DNA of 64,000 bases from Tolypothrix sp. PCC 7712. GTDB lineage: Bacteria; Cyanobacteriota; Cyanobacteriia; Cyanobacteriales; Nostocaceae. The translations under genes and the position numbers were made by a program. Location of the stretch: the NCBI RefSeq assembly GCF_025860405.1, contig NZ_CP063785.1, positions 2,356,001 to 2,420,000 on the forward strand, read 5' to 3'. Shown here piece after piece: positions 18,298 through 27,305 of this stretch. Numbering within the stretch: position 1 is the first letter of the stretch; every line of letters starts with the position of its first letter. The notes beneath the pieces were generated by a model that did not search any database, was not told the DNA's origin, and saw only the letters and a list, made by a program, of their open reading frames with translations.

Positions 18298-19287
18298 ATG
18301 AAAGCACTGATTCTCGACCGACCAGGTTCTCCACAAACCCTCCGCCTTGCCCAAGTAACTCAGCCCCAACCCGCAGAGGGAGAAGTCAGAGTCAAAGTCA
18401 AGGCTGTCGGCTTAAATCCAGCAGATTATCAATTTATGGGGCGGGGATTTCCCAGTTGGAATTACCCTTTTATTCCTGGTCTAGATGTGGCTGGTACTAT
18501 AGATGCTATTGGTGCCAACGTCACTGGTTGGGAAATAGGCGATCGCATTTATTATCACGGCGATTTCTCCAAGCCAGGTGGGTTTGCCCAATGGGCCATT
18601 ACCACCGCCCATACTATTGCAGCTTTACCCGATGATCTCTCTTTTACTGCGGCTGCGGCTTTACCTTGTGCCGGGTTTACCGCCTACCAAGTTCTTTATC
18701 GCAAATTACATATCCAACCAGACCAAACCATCCTCATTCATGGAGGTGCGGGAGGAGTGGGAGGCTTTGCTGTGCAATTAGCGTCCCTCGCCGGACTCAA
18801 GGTAATTTCTACCTGTTCTAGTCGTAACAAAGAATGGGTACGTCAATTAGGCGCTAGTGAAGTCATCGATTACAACAGTGAGGATGTCAGCGCTAGAGTC
18901 AGGGAAATTACCCAGGGACGAGGGGTTGATGCCATAATTGATACGGTTAGTTCTGCTCATGCCACCGATGGACTAGAATTGCTAGCTTTTGGTGGCGGTA
19001 TTGCCTGTGTAGCAGGATTACCTAATTTCAGCCATTTACAATCCTTTGGCAAAGCCATTTCTGTGCACGACATTGCTTTAGGAATGGCTTATTTATTAGG
19101 TGATATGAAATCTCAAGCAGAACTAGCAGAAATTGGTAGAGAGTTAGCGAAATTAGTTACCCAACATCAAATTAATCCCATCCTCCAAGAAGTAATTTCT
19201 TTAGAAGAAATTCCTCAAGCCTTAGTGCGTCTTTCTGGTCGCCATGTCAGAGGAAAAATTGTTGCCCAAATAGATCCTGAAGGTTAA
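18298..19287 (+). CDS. Zinc-independent quinone oxidoreductase-like dehydrogenase (MDR superfamily)
   Basis: Starting at the ATG at 18298 (MKALILDRPGSP) the protein has 329 residues; an earlier TTG at 18283 would add five unconserved residues. The N-terminal GroES-like domain includes GLNPADYQFMGRG and GLDVAGTIDAIG, and the Rossmann NADPH site is HGGAGGVGGFAVQLA. The structural-zinc cysteine cluster is absent, pointing to the quinone oxidoreductase/enoyl reductase branch. It is followed after 9 bases by a DJ-1-like gene and then a VOC-family gene, suggesting a small operon for handling reactive carbonyls or quinones; that role is inferred from context only. Confidence 0.85.
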   Translation: MKALILDRPGSPQTLRLAQVTQPQPAEGEVRVKVKAVGLNPADYQFMGRGFPSWNYPFIPGLDVAGTIDAIGANVTGWEIGDRIYYHGDFSKPGGFAQWAITTAHTIAALPDDLSFTAAAALPCAGFTAYQVLYRKLHIQPDQTILIHGGAGGVGGFAVQLASLAGLKVISTCSSRNKEWVRQLGASEVIDYNSEDVSARVREITQGRGVDAIIDTVSSAHATDGLELLAFGGGIACVAGLPNFSHLQSFGKAISVHDIALGMAYLLGDMKSQAELAEIGRELAKLVTQHQINPILQEVISLEEIPQALVRLSGRHVRGKIVAQIDPEG

Positions 19288-19296
19288 GCCAAAATT

Positions 19297-19866
19297 ATGA
19301 AACTCAAAGGAAAAAAGATTGGTATCCTAATTGAAAGCGACTTTTACGAACATGAGATTTGGTATTACAATTACCGCTTTCCCGAAGAAGGTGCAGAACT
19401 GCATTTTCTCAGTCGCCTTTGGGGTCAATCATATCTAACTTTCAAAGGACATGAATATCATGCGCCCTTTGAGTGTCACAAAAGTTTTGAAACTATAGAT
19501 GATGATGAACTTAAAACTTATGCGGCAATCATAGTGCCATCTGCAATGGTTTCTGACCGCTTGCGATACACAGAAGATGTGACTCAACTTCCTCCCGCCT
19601 GTGAGTTTCTTCAAAGAGCATTCGCAGACAAAAATATTCTCAAGGGAATTATTTGTCATGGGATGTGGTTAGTATCTCCTGTACCAGAGTTAGTCAAGGG
19701 TCGCCCCGTAACTTGTCATAACAACCTGCATGGTGATGTAGTAAATATGGGCGCTATCTATACCAACGAAGATGTCGTTGTAGATGGTGATTTAGTCACA
19801 GGGCGTAGTGGCGGTCATGCTCACTTATTTGCCAAAAAAATCATTGAAATTCTAGCAGAACGTTAA
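19297..19866 (+). CDS. DJ-1/PfpI family protein
   Basis: The 189-residue protein has the class I glutamine amidotransferase-like fold of DJ-1/PfpI proteins, with the nucleophile elbow GIICHGMW (C120 followed by H121). Family members include proteases, deglycases and chaperones, so the activity is uncertain. It lies 9 bases after the quinone oxidoreductase gene and 24 bases before a VOC gene. In Synechocystis a protein of this family is, as I recall, encoded in the icfG cluster next to the AGE-type gene, which fits the order found here. GAAACTCAAAGG-type purine sequence gives no strong start signal, but the ATG fits the family N-terminus. Confidence 0.85.
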   Translation: MKLKGKKIGILIESDFYEHEIWYYNYRFPEEGAELHFLSRLWGQSYLTFKGHEYHAPFECHKSFETIDDDELKTYAAIIVPSAMVSDRLRYTEDVTQLPPACEFLQRAFADKNILKGIICHGMWLVSPVPELVKGRPVTCHNNLHGDVVNMGAIYTNEDVVVDGDLVTGRSGGHAHLFAKKIIEILAER

Positions 19867-19890
19867 GAAAAATTAAGGATAAAACCAGTT

Positions 19891-20325
19891 ATGGGTTTAC
19901 AAATCTTTTCTCAGGTTGCACTTACTTGTAAAGATCCGATCGCCACTGAAAAGTTTTACAGCAAATATTTTGGTTTTAAACGCGCTAGAGTCGCAAAACT
20001 CCCTGATGGCGACCAGATAGTATTTATCAAAATGGCAGATTCTGCCTTTTATTTGGAACTATTTAAAGCTAAAGAAGAATCTCCCGTACCACCACCAATT
20101 AATGACGGGCCGCAATATCCAGGAGTACGTCAATTAGCTTTTAAAGTTGATAGCGTCGATGGCAAATTAGCAGAAATGGGAGACGATGCCAAAATTACCC
20201 TTGGCCCTCTCAATTTTGATGATTATATTCCTGGCTGGCGTACTGTTTGGGTAGCCGATCCAGATGGCAATATTGTGGAAATTAGCCAAGGTTTTACAGA
20301 TGAAGACAATCCTCCCCCACTCTAA
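19891..20325 (+). CDS. VOC-family (glyoxalase/bleomycin-resistance/dioxygenase fold) protein
   Basis: The 144-residue protein has two beta-alpha-beta-beta-beta modules: VALTCKDPIATEKFYSKYFGF at about residues 8-28 and the characteristic closing segment VWVADPDGNIVEISQG near 119-134. Metal-dependent members use His/Glu ligands; E129 in IVEIS is in the right place. Substrate unknown. It follows the DJ-1-like gene by 24 bases, probably in the same transcript. A preceding AAGGATAAAACC sequence includes a plausible AAGGA ribosome binding site. Confidence 0.85.
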   Translation: MGLQIFSQVALTCKDPIATEKFYSKYFGFKRARVAKLPDGDQIVFIKMADSAFYLELFKAKEESPVPPPINDGPQYPGVRQLAFKVDSVDGKLAEMGDDAKITLGPLNFDDYIPGWRTVWVADPDGNIVEISQGFTDEDNPPPL

Positions 20326-20449
20326 TTTTGTTGAGGCAATCATCAGAGTTTCACAGTTTTGCGTAGGACTTTAATAATTTATACTTTTCCTACATTATGT
20401 ATGCCATACTGACACAAAATTAGGAAGAGGATTCAGGAGATCGCCACTA

Positions 20450-21127
20450 ATGTCTAACGAAGACAATACTGTTAAAAATGAAAAACCAGGGGCTGCTTTT
20501 CATGGAAATGAGCGCATAATAGCTTTAAGTGATGGCGTTTTTGCGATTGTCATCACCTTGTTAGTGCTAGAGATTAAAGTTCCCCATATCGAACCAGATT
20601 TGATAGATAAAGAACTGCCTCATGCACTGATGCATCTATTACCAAAAATTATCGCCCATATCATCAGTTTTATTGTCTTAGGCATTTATTGGATCAGTCA
20701 TCACAACACATTTATGCACATCAAACGCCATGATAGAGTCTTGTTATGGCTAAATATTCTCTTTTTGCTATGTGTTGCTTCGATGCCTTTCCCCACAGCT
20801 TTACTGAGCGAGTATCCTAATCAAAGAATTGCAATCATTGCCTACGCTTCAACTTTAGTCCTAGCTGGCATAGCTATGGATGTAATGTGGTGGTATGCTT
20901 CAACTTATCGCCTCTTAGATGAGACTCAAGAGGATAAAAACTTTATTGCTTTTGTTCACCGTCGTAACTTAATTGCACCCTTAGCCTATTTATTTGCGAT
21001 CGCCGTATCTTTTGTCAGCCTGACATTAGCAAAATTAGTTTTTATCATTGTTGCCTTGTACTACATACTACCCAATCCCTTAGACCGCAAGCGTCTTCAA
21101 CAATTATCCCGTCGTTTTGATCGCTAA
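20450..21127 (+). CDS. TMEM175/DUF1211-type potassium channel-like membrane protein
   Basis: The 225-residue protein carries the family signature in its first membrane helix: RIIALSDGVFAIVITLLVL at about residues 22-40, where the usual RxxxFSDGVFAI has Leu for the first Phe. About six hydrophobic segments are visible (near 28-46, 66-86, 98-120, 125-148, 175-195, 196-212). Bacterial members form tetrameric leaky potassium channels gated by the conserved aromatic and isoleucine residues of helix 1. The protein is in the cytoplasmic membrane. It is separated by 124 bases from the VOC gene and may be transcribed on its own; AGGAG lies 16 bases upstream of the ATG. Confidence 0.85.
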   Translation: MSNEDNTVKNEKPGAAFHGNERIIALSDGVFAIVITLLVLEIKVPHIEPDLIDKELPHALMHLLPKIIAHIISFIVLGIYWISHHNTFMHIKRHDRVLLWLNILFLLCVASMPFPTALLSEYPNQRIAIIAYASTLVLAGIAMDVMWWYASTYRLLDETQEDKNFIAFVHRRNLIAPLAYLFAIAVSFVSLTLAKLVFIIVALYYILPNPLDRKRLQQLSRRFDR

Positions 21128-21129
21128 AT

Positions 21130-21225
21130 AAAGGATGAAGTCTGTTCGCACAGCGTCTCCCATAGGAGAAGGTTGAAGTGTACACAAGCAAATCCAGGCG
21201 GGTATAACGATTTTTTTCATCCTTT
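21130..21225. repeat. Small fold-back repeat
   Basis: AAAGGATGAA at 21130-21139 is the inverse of TTCATCCTTT at 21216-21225. The interior carries GCGTCTCCCATAGGAGAAGG, a dispersed hairpin sequence common in Nostoc-type genomes. It lies between the channel gene and the AGE-type gene. Confidence 0.55.
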
Positions 21226-21270
21226 AGCCTTTTTCTCATCCTCCTCTAAAATTTCTTGGAGAAGACTACC

Positions 21271-23085
21271 ATGAGTATCAATTTCCCCTTCTCAGATTTG
21301 ATCGCTGGCTACGTTACTCACTATGATGCAAATGGCGATGTTTTTGGACTCAAAACCTCTGATGGTAGAGAGTTTAAAGCCAAACTGAGTCCAATGGCCT
21401 ATGCCAAACTAATTCAGAATTTTGACGAAGGCTACCCTGATGCGACTGGTAGCATGAAATCTATGCTGGCTCCAGGTAGATTTTTATTTGCCTACGGCGT
21501 ATTTTATCCCGATAGCGATTTATTTGATGCTAAACAAATAGTATTTGCAGGCCGGCAAAAAGGCGATTACGTATTTGAAAAACAAGATTGGTGGATCAAG
21601 CAAGTTAATGCTTTAGGTAAGTTCTACCTTAAAGCTCAATTTGGCGATAAAGAATACGACTATCGTAACTATCGCACCACTCTGAGTTTAAGCGGAGTTC
21701 TATCAACTACCAATTTCCGTCAAGAAACCGATACTATTTCCCGCTTAGTATATGGTTTCGCCACAGCTTTCTTGATGACTGGTAATGATAGCTTTTTAAG
21801 AGCCGCCGAAAGAGGTACCGAATACCTGCGCGAACACATGCGGTTTGTAGACTCAGATGAAGGCATCGTCTATTGGTATCATGGCATTGATGTCAATGGC
21901 GATCGCGAAGAAAAAATCTTTGCTTCCGAATTTGGGGATGACTACTACGCGATTCCCGCCTACGAACAAATTTATGCCTTAGCTGGCCCCATCCAAACTT
22001 ATCGCTGTACTGGCGATCCCAAAATTATGGATGATACCGAGAAGACTATTAAGTTGTTTAACAACTTCTTCTTGGATAAAGGCCCAGAGGGTGGATACTT
22101 CTCTCACCTCGATCCCTTTACCTTAGATCCTCTCAGTGATTCCCTAGGCCATAATAAGGGTAAAAAGAACTGGAACTCTGTTGGTGACCACGCCCCAGCT
22201 TATCTAATTAACCTGTGGTTGGCTACAGGTAAGCAAGAATATGCCGATATGTTGGAGTATACCTTCGACACCATCGAAAAACGCTTCCCAGATTACGCCA
22301 ATAGCCCATTTGTCCAAGAACGTTTTTATCAAGACTGGTCTGCTGATACAACTTGGGGTTGGCAGCAAAATCGGGCTGTAGTTGGTCATAACTTGAAGAT
22401 TTCTTGGAACTTGATGCGGATGCACAGCCTCAAAGCCAAGGAAGGCTATGCTAATTTAGCCCAAAAAATCGCTGATATCATGCCTGGTGTAGGTAGCGAC
22501 CAACAACGTGGCGGTTGGTATGATGTTGTGGAAAGATTGCTAGGGGAAGGCGAAAAACATTATCGCTTTGTGTGGCACGATCGCAAAGCTTGGTGGCAAC
22601 AAGAACAAGCCATCTTAGCTTACCTAATCTTAACTGGCATTGTGGGCAACAAAGAATATCACCGTTTAGCCCGTGAATCAGCAGCCTTTTACAATGCTTG
22701 GTTCCTGGATTTAGAAGAAGGTGGCGTTTACTTTAACGTTCTCGCCAATGGTATTCCTTATCTAGCTGGTGGTAACGAACGGGGTAAAGGGTCGCACTCC
22801 ATGAGTGGTTATCACTCCTTTGAGCTATGCTATTTAGCAGCAGTTTATACTAACTTGCTAATTACCAAACAGCCAATGGACTTTTACTTTAAGCCAGTGC
22901 CTGGCGGCTTCCCCGATAATATTCTCCGAGTATCACCGGATATTTTACCACCTGGAAGTATTAAAATTGGCAAGTGTGAAATCGACGGAGAACCTTACAG
23001 CAACTTTGATGCTCAAGGTCTAACTGTAACTTTACCCAAGACAAACGAACGGGTGAAAGTTAAGGTGCAGATTGTGCCTGTGTAG
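21271..23085 (+). CDS. AGE (N-acylglucosamine 2-epimerase)-like protein of the icfG cluster
   Basis: From the ATG at 21271 (MSINFPFSDLIAGYV), preceded by GGAG at 21257-21260, the protein has 604 residues. A non-conserved-looking first 100 residues are followed by an (alpha/alpha)6-barrel with AGE-type segments such as ETDTISRLVYGFATAFL, GVYFNVL and GGNERGKGSHSMSGYHSFEL. AGE enzymes epimerise or isomerise sugars, but this longer cyanobacterial group has no activity that I can assign. It is the first gene of a cluster with STAS-glgX-STAS-kinase-phosphatase, the order known around slr1855-slr1861 of Synechocystis, so a link to carbohydrate metabolism is likely. Confidence 0.82.
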   Translation: MSINFPFSDLIAGYVTHYDANGDVFGLKTSDGREFKAKLSPMAYAKLIQNFDEGYPDATGSMKSMLAPGRFLFAYGVFYPDSDLFDAKQIVFAGRQKGDYVFEKQDWWIKQVNALGKFYLKAQFGDKEYDYRNYRTTLSLSGVLSTTNFRQETDTISRLVYGFATAFLMTGNDSFLRAAERGTEYLREHMRFVDSDEGIVYWYHGIDVNGDREEKIFASEFGDDYYAIPAYEQIYALAGPIQTYRCTGDPKIMDDTEKTIKLFNNFFLDKGPEGGYFSHLDPFTLDPLSDSLGHNKGKKNWNSVGDHAPAYLINLWLATGKQEYADMLEYTFDTIEKRFPDYANSPFVQERFYQDWSADTTWGWQQNRAVVGHNLKISWNLMRMHSLKAKEGYANLAQKIADIMPGVGSDQQRGGWYDVVERLLGEGEKHYRFVWHDRKAWWQQEQAILAYLILTGIVGNKEYHRLARESAAFYNAWFLDLEEGGVYFNVLANGIPYLAGGNERGKGSHSMSGYHSFELCYLAAVYTNLLITKQPMDFYFKPVPGGFPDNILRVSPDILPPGSIKIGKCEIDGEPYSNFDAQGLTVTLPKTNERVKVKVQIVPV

Positions 23086-23106
23086 CTATAGATGAAACAA
23101 TGGGAG

Positions 23107-23231
23107 TAAGGGAACTCTAAAAAATAAATTATTCCGTTCAAGTCGTTGACTGTTGACGGTTCACAGTTAACAGTCAACGGTCAACAGTGAACAATCACTT
23201 CGGGAATATTATTTTATTTGGAAGTCCCTAA
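23107..23231. repeat. Fold-back repeat between the AGE-like and STAS genes
   Basis: The arm AGGGAACTCTAAAAAATAAA...ATTCCG (about 23107-23136) is an imperfect inverse of CGGGAATATTATTTTATTT...GAAGTCCCT (23200-23229). Inside lie GTTGACTGTT (23144-23153) and AACAGTCAAC (23168-23177), a perfect inverted pair, and further GTTGAC/GTCAAC repeats. The element is non-coding; similar GTTAAC/GTCAAC repeats precede the 5S gene. Confidence 0.65.
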
Positions 23232-23295
23232 GAGAAAACCCTTCTCTTTATTCCCATTCCTTCATTACGAATTCAGTGGAACTTGGCAATAAATT

Positions 23296-23628
23296 ATGGA
23301 AATTAACATCAAGACAATTGAAGACGTAAAGGTAGCTGAACTTACAGGTGATGTAGATGCAAGTACAGCACCATCTGTTACTAAAGAAGTTTTACCTTTG
23401 GCTGAACCAGAAAGTAAGATTCTTCTCGATATGACTGGGGTACCTTATATGTCCAGCGCTGGCTTGCGGATGTTGCTGTCCCTATATCGCCAAGTCACTG
23501 CTAAAGAAGGCAAGCTAGTACTGGTTGGCTTAACTGAAGATATTCGAGATACCATGTCAGTCACCGGATTCCTCGACTTTTTTACAACTAGCGAAACTAT
23601 CGATGAAGCATTAGAAATACTGACATAG
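23296..23628 (+). CDS. STAS-domain anti-sigma factor antagonist (Slr1856-like)
   Basis: The 110-residue protein is a single STAS domain with the motif YMSSAGLRML; S54 is at the phosphorylation position. In Synechocystis the equivalent Slr1856 is phosphorylated by the HATPase kinase Slr1861 and dephosphorylated by IcfG, as I recall at Ser54, and the residue number matches here. The protein should switch partners according to its phosphorylation. It lies 49 bases before glgX and, with the second STAS gene at 25889, brackets it. Start ATG at 23296. Confidence 0.9.
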   Translation: MEINIKTIEDVKVAELTGDVDASTAPSVTKEVLPLAEPESKILLDMTGVPYMSSAGLRMLLSLYRQVTAKEGKLVLVGLTEDIRDTMSVTGFLDFFTTSETIDEALEILT

Positions 23629-23676
23629 GAGGATTGGCAGTGACTGCTGACAACGGGAAAATAAGGACAAGTAACA

Positions 23677-25797
23677 ATGGAAAGAATTGATATTCATCCA
23701 ACGCATACTTATGAAGGTTTTAAATTACGTAACGGCAAACCATTCCCGTTCGGTGCAACCTTAGTACCGGGAGGGGTTAACTTTTCTATTTTTTCGAGTC
23801 AAGCCACATCCTGTACTTTAGTCCTGTTTAAGAAGCACGACCAAAAACCGTTGGTAGAAATTCCTTTTCCAGAGGAGTTTCGGATTGGTAATGTCTATTG
23901 CATGGTCGTATTTGACCTAGATTACGAAAATCTGGAATACGGCTATCGCATGGATGGGCCAAAGAATTTCCGTGAAGGGCATTGGTTTGACAAAAGTAAA
24001 ATATTGATGGATCCCTACGCCAAAATTATTGGTGGTCGGGATGTTTGGGGAGTTACTCCAGATTGGAATGATATCTATCACCATCGAGCTAGAATTGCCT
24101 TTGATGATTTTGATTGGGAAGATGACCGTCCGCTAGAAATCCCACCATCAGATCAAGTCATCTATGAAATGCATGTCCGCAGCTTTACCCGTCATCCTTC
24201 CTCGGGAGTCAAAGATAATCATAAAGGAACATTTGCCGGAATTCGGGAAAAAATTCCTTACTTAAAAGAATTGGGTGTCAATGCGGTGGAATTGATGCCC
24301 ATTTATGAATTTGATGAGTTTGAAAACAGTCGCCCTAACCCGCAAACAGGGGAAACTCTTTACAATTATTGGGGTTATAGTACAGTTGGTTTTTTTGCTC
24401 CCAAAGCTGGTTACGCAGCTACAGGTAAATTTGGGATGCAGGTTGATGAGTTGAAATCTTTAGTCAAAGAATTACACAAAAACGGTATTGAAGTAATTTT
24501 AGACGTAGTATTCAACCACACTGCGGAAGGTAACGAACACGGGCCAACCATTTCTTTCCGAGGCATTGACAATAAAACTTACTATATGCTGACCCCTGAA
24601 GGGTATTATTATAACTTCAGTGGTACTGGTAATACTCTCAATTGCAACAACCCCGTAGTGCGGGGAATAGTATTAGATTGTCTGCGTTACTGGGCATCAG
24701 AATATCATATAGACGGTTTCCGGTTTGACTTAGCCGCAATTTTAGGGCGCGATCCTTGGGGCGCACCCCTAGCAAATCCACCATTGCTAGAATCTTTAGC
24801 CTTTGACCCGATTTTAGCTAAATGTAAACTGATTGCGGAAGCTTGGGATGCAGGCGGCTTATACCAAGTAGGTTCTTTCCCAGCTTATGGACGTTGGGCA
24901 GAATGGAATGGTAAATACCGTGATGGTATCCGTAAGTTCTTAAAAGGGGATGGTAGCGTTGGCGATGCAGCTCAACGTTTACAAGGTTCTCCCGATTTAT
25001 ATGCTTGGTCTGGTCGCGCGCCAGCAACTTCGATTAATTTCATTACTGCCCACGATGGTTTTACCATGATGGATTTGGTTTCCTATAACGGGAAACATAA
25101 TGAAGCCAATGGTGAAAACAACAACGATGGTAGCAATGATAATGATAGCTGGAATTGCGGTTGGGAAGGGCCAACCGATGATCCAGGAATTAACGCCTTA
25201 CGTCATCGTCAGATTAAAAATGCTGTGGCGTTGCTAATGGTGTCTCAAGGTGTGCCCATGATTCTCATGGGTGATGAAGTGGGACGCACTCAAAAGGGCA
25301 ACAATAACACTTATTGCCACGATAATGACTTGAACTGGTTAGACTGGACATTGCTAGAAAAGAACGCAGATTTGTTTAAGTTTTTTAAACATTGCATCGC
25401 CTTCCGCAATGCCCATCCAGTGTTGAGAAACGAATGGCATTTCCAAAATCGGGATTATGTAGGTAGTGGCTATGCAGATATTACTTGGCATGGCACTCAA
25501 GCTTGGAATGCCGATTGGTCTGATTCCTGTAAAACTTTAGCGTTTATGCTTTGTGGCAAACATGCCAAACAGGGAACAGTAGAAGATAACTACATTTATG
25601 TAGCGATGAATATGCATTGGGAATCTCTTTGGTTTGAAATTCCGCGATTGCATCCGGGGATGAAGTGGCATATCTTTGCTAATACTGGTGCCAACCCAGC
25701 AGAAGCTAGTTGGGAACCCGGTAAAGAACCAGTACTAGAAAATCAAGCTGCATTGCTGATGGGCGATCGCTCTGTGGCAATTTTAGTAGGTAAATAG
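23677..25797 (+). CDS. glgX: Glycogen debranching enzyme (isoamylase type)
   Basis: The 706-residue GH13 enzyme has an N-terminal CBM48 beta-sandwich (about 15-125; GATLVPGGVNFSIFS), then a catalytic barrel with DVVFNHTAEGNEHGP (region II-like), DGFRFDLA carrying the nucleophile Asp, AEAWDAGG carrying the acid/base Glu, and TAHDGFT with the transition-state Asp. It hydrolyses alpha-1,6 branches of glycogen in the cytoplasm. Length is normal for bacterial GlgX/TreX. Its position between two STAS genes is the same as slr1857 in Synechocystis and suggests regulation together with the phosphoregulators. The ATG follows AAGGACAAGTAACA with a plausible AAGGA site. Confidence 0.95.
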   Translation: MERIDIHPTHTYEGFKLRNGKPFPFGATLVPGGVNFSIFSSQATSCTLVLFKKHDQKPLVEIPFPEEFRIGNVYCMVVFDLDYENLEYGYRMDGPKNFREGHWFDKSKILMDPYAKIIGGRDVWGVTPDWNDIYHHRARIAFDDFDWEDDRPLEIPPSDQVIYEMHVRSFTRHPSSGVKDNHKGTFAGIREKIPYLKELGVNAVELMPIYEFDEFENSRPNPQTGETLYNYWGYSTVGFFAPKAGYAATGKFGMQVDELKSLVKELHKNGIEVILDVVFNHTAEGNEHGPTISFRGIDNKTYYMLTPEGYYYNFSGTGNTLNCNNPVVRGIVLDCLRYWASEYHIDGFRFDLAAILGRDPWGAPLANPPLLESLAFDPILAKCKLIAEAWDAGGLYQVGSFPAYGRWAEWNGKYRDGIRKFLKGDGSVGDAAQRLQGSPDLYAWSGRAPATSINFITAHDGFTMMDLVSYNGKHNEANGENNNDGSNDNDSWNCGWEGPTDDPGINALRHRQIKNAVALLMVSQGVPMILMGDEVGRTQKGNNNTYCHDNDLNWLDWTLLEKNADLFKFFKHCIAFRNAHPVLRNEWHFQNRDYVGSGYADITWHGTQAWNADWSDSCKTLAFMLCGKHAKQGTVEDNYIYVAMNMHWESLWFEIPRLHPGMKWHIFANTGANPAEASWEPGKEPVLENQAALLMGDRSVAILVGK

Positions 25798-25888
25798 GTT
25801 AAAAGTTGGCAAAATTAAATTGCCATTTTTTAACCTTTTATCTTTGGTGAATAACTAACAACTAAGAACTTATAACTCAAAAAAGATC

Positions 25889-26227
25889 ATGGCTTTTTCA
25901 GCAACTCTCGAAACAGTTGGTAATGTCGCTAAAATCACCTTAGCTGGCGAACTAGATGCGAGTACCGCACCCGAATTTAAGCATAAAGTTGAGGAGGCCG
26001 CAGCACAAGAACCCAAACGGTTAGTGCTAATTCTCAACGAATTGGAATATATGGCCAGTGCAGGATTGCGGGTGTTAATCTTTGCTAAACAAAAGATGGG
26101 GAAAAATGTTGATATGTATGTGGTAGGAACTCAGGAAATGGTGATGGATACTATCACCAAGACTGGCTTCCATCACAGCGTTATTGCGCTGGATGAATAT
26201 GATGCATCTGTGATCGAAAACATCTAG
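25889..26227 (+). CDS. STAS-domain anti-sigma factor antagonist (Slr1859-like)
   Basis: The 112-residue single STAS domain has the motif YMASAGLRVL with S57 at the phosphorylation position, which matches the Ser57 I recall for Slr1859 of Synechocystis. It is clearly paralogous to the STAS protein at 23296 (shared ELDASTAP-type segment) yet distinct, so the pair may be differently recognised by the same kinase. It lies 91 bases after glgX; the intergenic sequence includes a repeat of AACTAACAACTAAGAACTTATAACT type. Confidence 0.9.
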   Translation: MAFSATLETVGNVAKITLAGELDASTAPEFKHKVEEAAAQEPKRLVLILNELEYMASAGLRVLIFAKQKMGKNVDMYVVGTQEMVMDTITKTGFHHSVIALDEYDASVIENI

Positions 26228-26636
26228 ATGACAAAAATGAAGTGTGAAGTAGAATTTTGCTCCTTTACACTTCAAACATTTTTTTCTACATAATTTAGAA
26301 AATTAGCAAAACCAGATAAGAAAGTTGTCTGATTTGCCATCTGTTGCTAAATTTTAGAGAGTTGGTCTGATTGATGTTTCGTTGATTGATCAAGGTTGGT
26401 GCATCAGGACTGCTTTGAAGAAACATTTTACGCAACAGTGAAATTAATCATCAAAATTATTGGTTTAGGCAGAGATATTTGAGAACAGCAATATTTTGCT
26501 ATTTCAAATATAAAATGCTAATACTTTGTTGAATATTGGGAATCCTAATGACAACAAAGCAAATAACTGCAAAATACTTCAGCTATTCGACAAAAAGATT
26601 CATCTTTATGCTTATTCAGCAAAGGAAGTGCTAGGT
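26228..26636. other. Intergenic region upstream of the kinase gene
   Basis: The 409 bases are AT-rich. A short inverted pair flanks 26234-26275 (AAATGAAGTGTGAAGTA against TTTACACTTCAAACATTTT), which could form a hairpin with T-run after the STAS gene and may act as terminator. The frame of the following gene is open back to 26526, but the conserved protein starts at 26637. Confidence 0.5.
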
Positions 26637-27053
26637 ATGACAACTTTAACTTTACCAGGAACTCTCGACTCTTTAGGCGCGATCGCTAAATATGTCATGG
26701 AAGCAGCACAAACAGCCGGTTTGGATAAAAAAGCCGCCTATAAGCTGCGTTTAGCAGTGGATGAAATTGCCTCTAATATTATTATTCATGGCTATGAAGA
26801 AGCTCATTTAGAAGGCGAAATAGATCTGTCCGCTGATATTAATGAGTCAAGCCTAACCATTATTATTGAAGATACGGGTGCTAAATATGATCCTTATGAA
26901 ACTGTAGCTGTAGAAGAAGAACAATTGAAAAAGCCCTTAGAAGATAGGCCTATAGGTGGGTTAGGAGTATATCTCGCAATTCAAGGTGTGGATAAGTACC
27001 TGTTTGAGCGCGTTGGTAATCGCAATCGCAATATTTTTGTTGTTAATTGCTGA
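26637..27053 (+). CDS. Anti-sigma-type serine kinase with HATPase domain (RsbW/Slr1861-like)
   Basis: Starting from the ATG at 26637 (MTTLTLPGTLDSL), with AAGGAAG about 8 bases upstream, the protein has 138 residues; the 37 residues added by a TTG at 26526 are unlikely to be real. The GHKL ATPase elements are VDEIASNIIIHGY (N box), EDTGAKYDP (G1) and PIGGLGVYLA (G2). It should phosphorylate the two STAS proteins of the cluster. The order of kinase before phosphatase differs from my memory of Synechocystis, where icfG comes first. Confidence 0.87.
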   Translation: MTTLTLPGTLDSLGAIAKYVMEAAQTAGLDKKAAYKLRLAVDEIASNIIIHGYEEAHLEGEIDLSADINESSLTIIIEDTGAKYDPYETVAVEEEQLKKPLEDRPIGGLGVYLAIQGVDKYLFERVGNRNRNIFVVNC

Positions 27054-27305
27054 ACAAACTGTAACACCCAAAGTTACCTTATTAACAACCTGATATAAGC
27101 TATATTAAGGTAGATATATCTTACATGGCTTGAATATTAGGTGTTCCAGCTGTTGCCAAAATTTTCAGTAATAAGTATTATTGAAAACACCAGCTAAGAA
27201 CACACTTGCTTATTTGTTAAAATATTTACTTTACATTATCTTAAAAAATCATTCGAGTCAAATTTATTTTCAATTAACAGTTTAAATCCCTGTGTAGGTA
27301 AAAAG

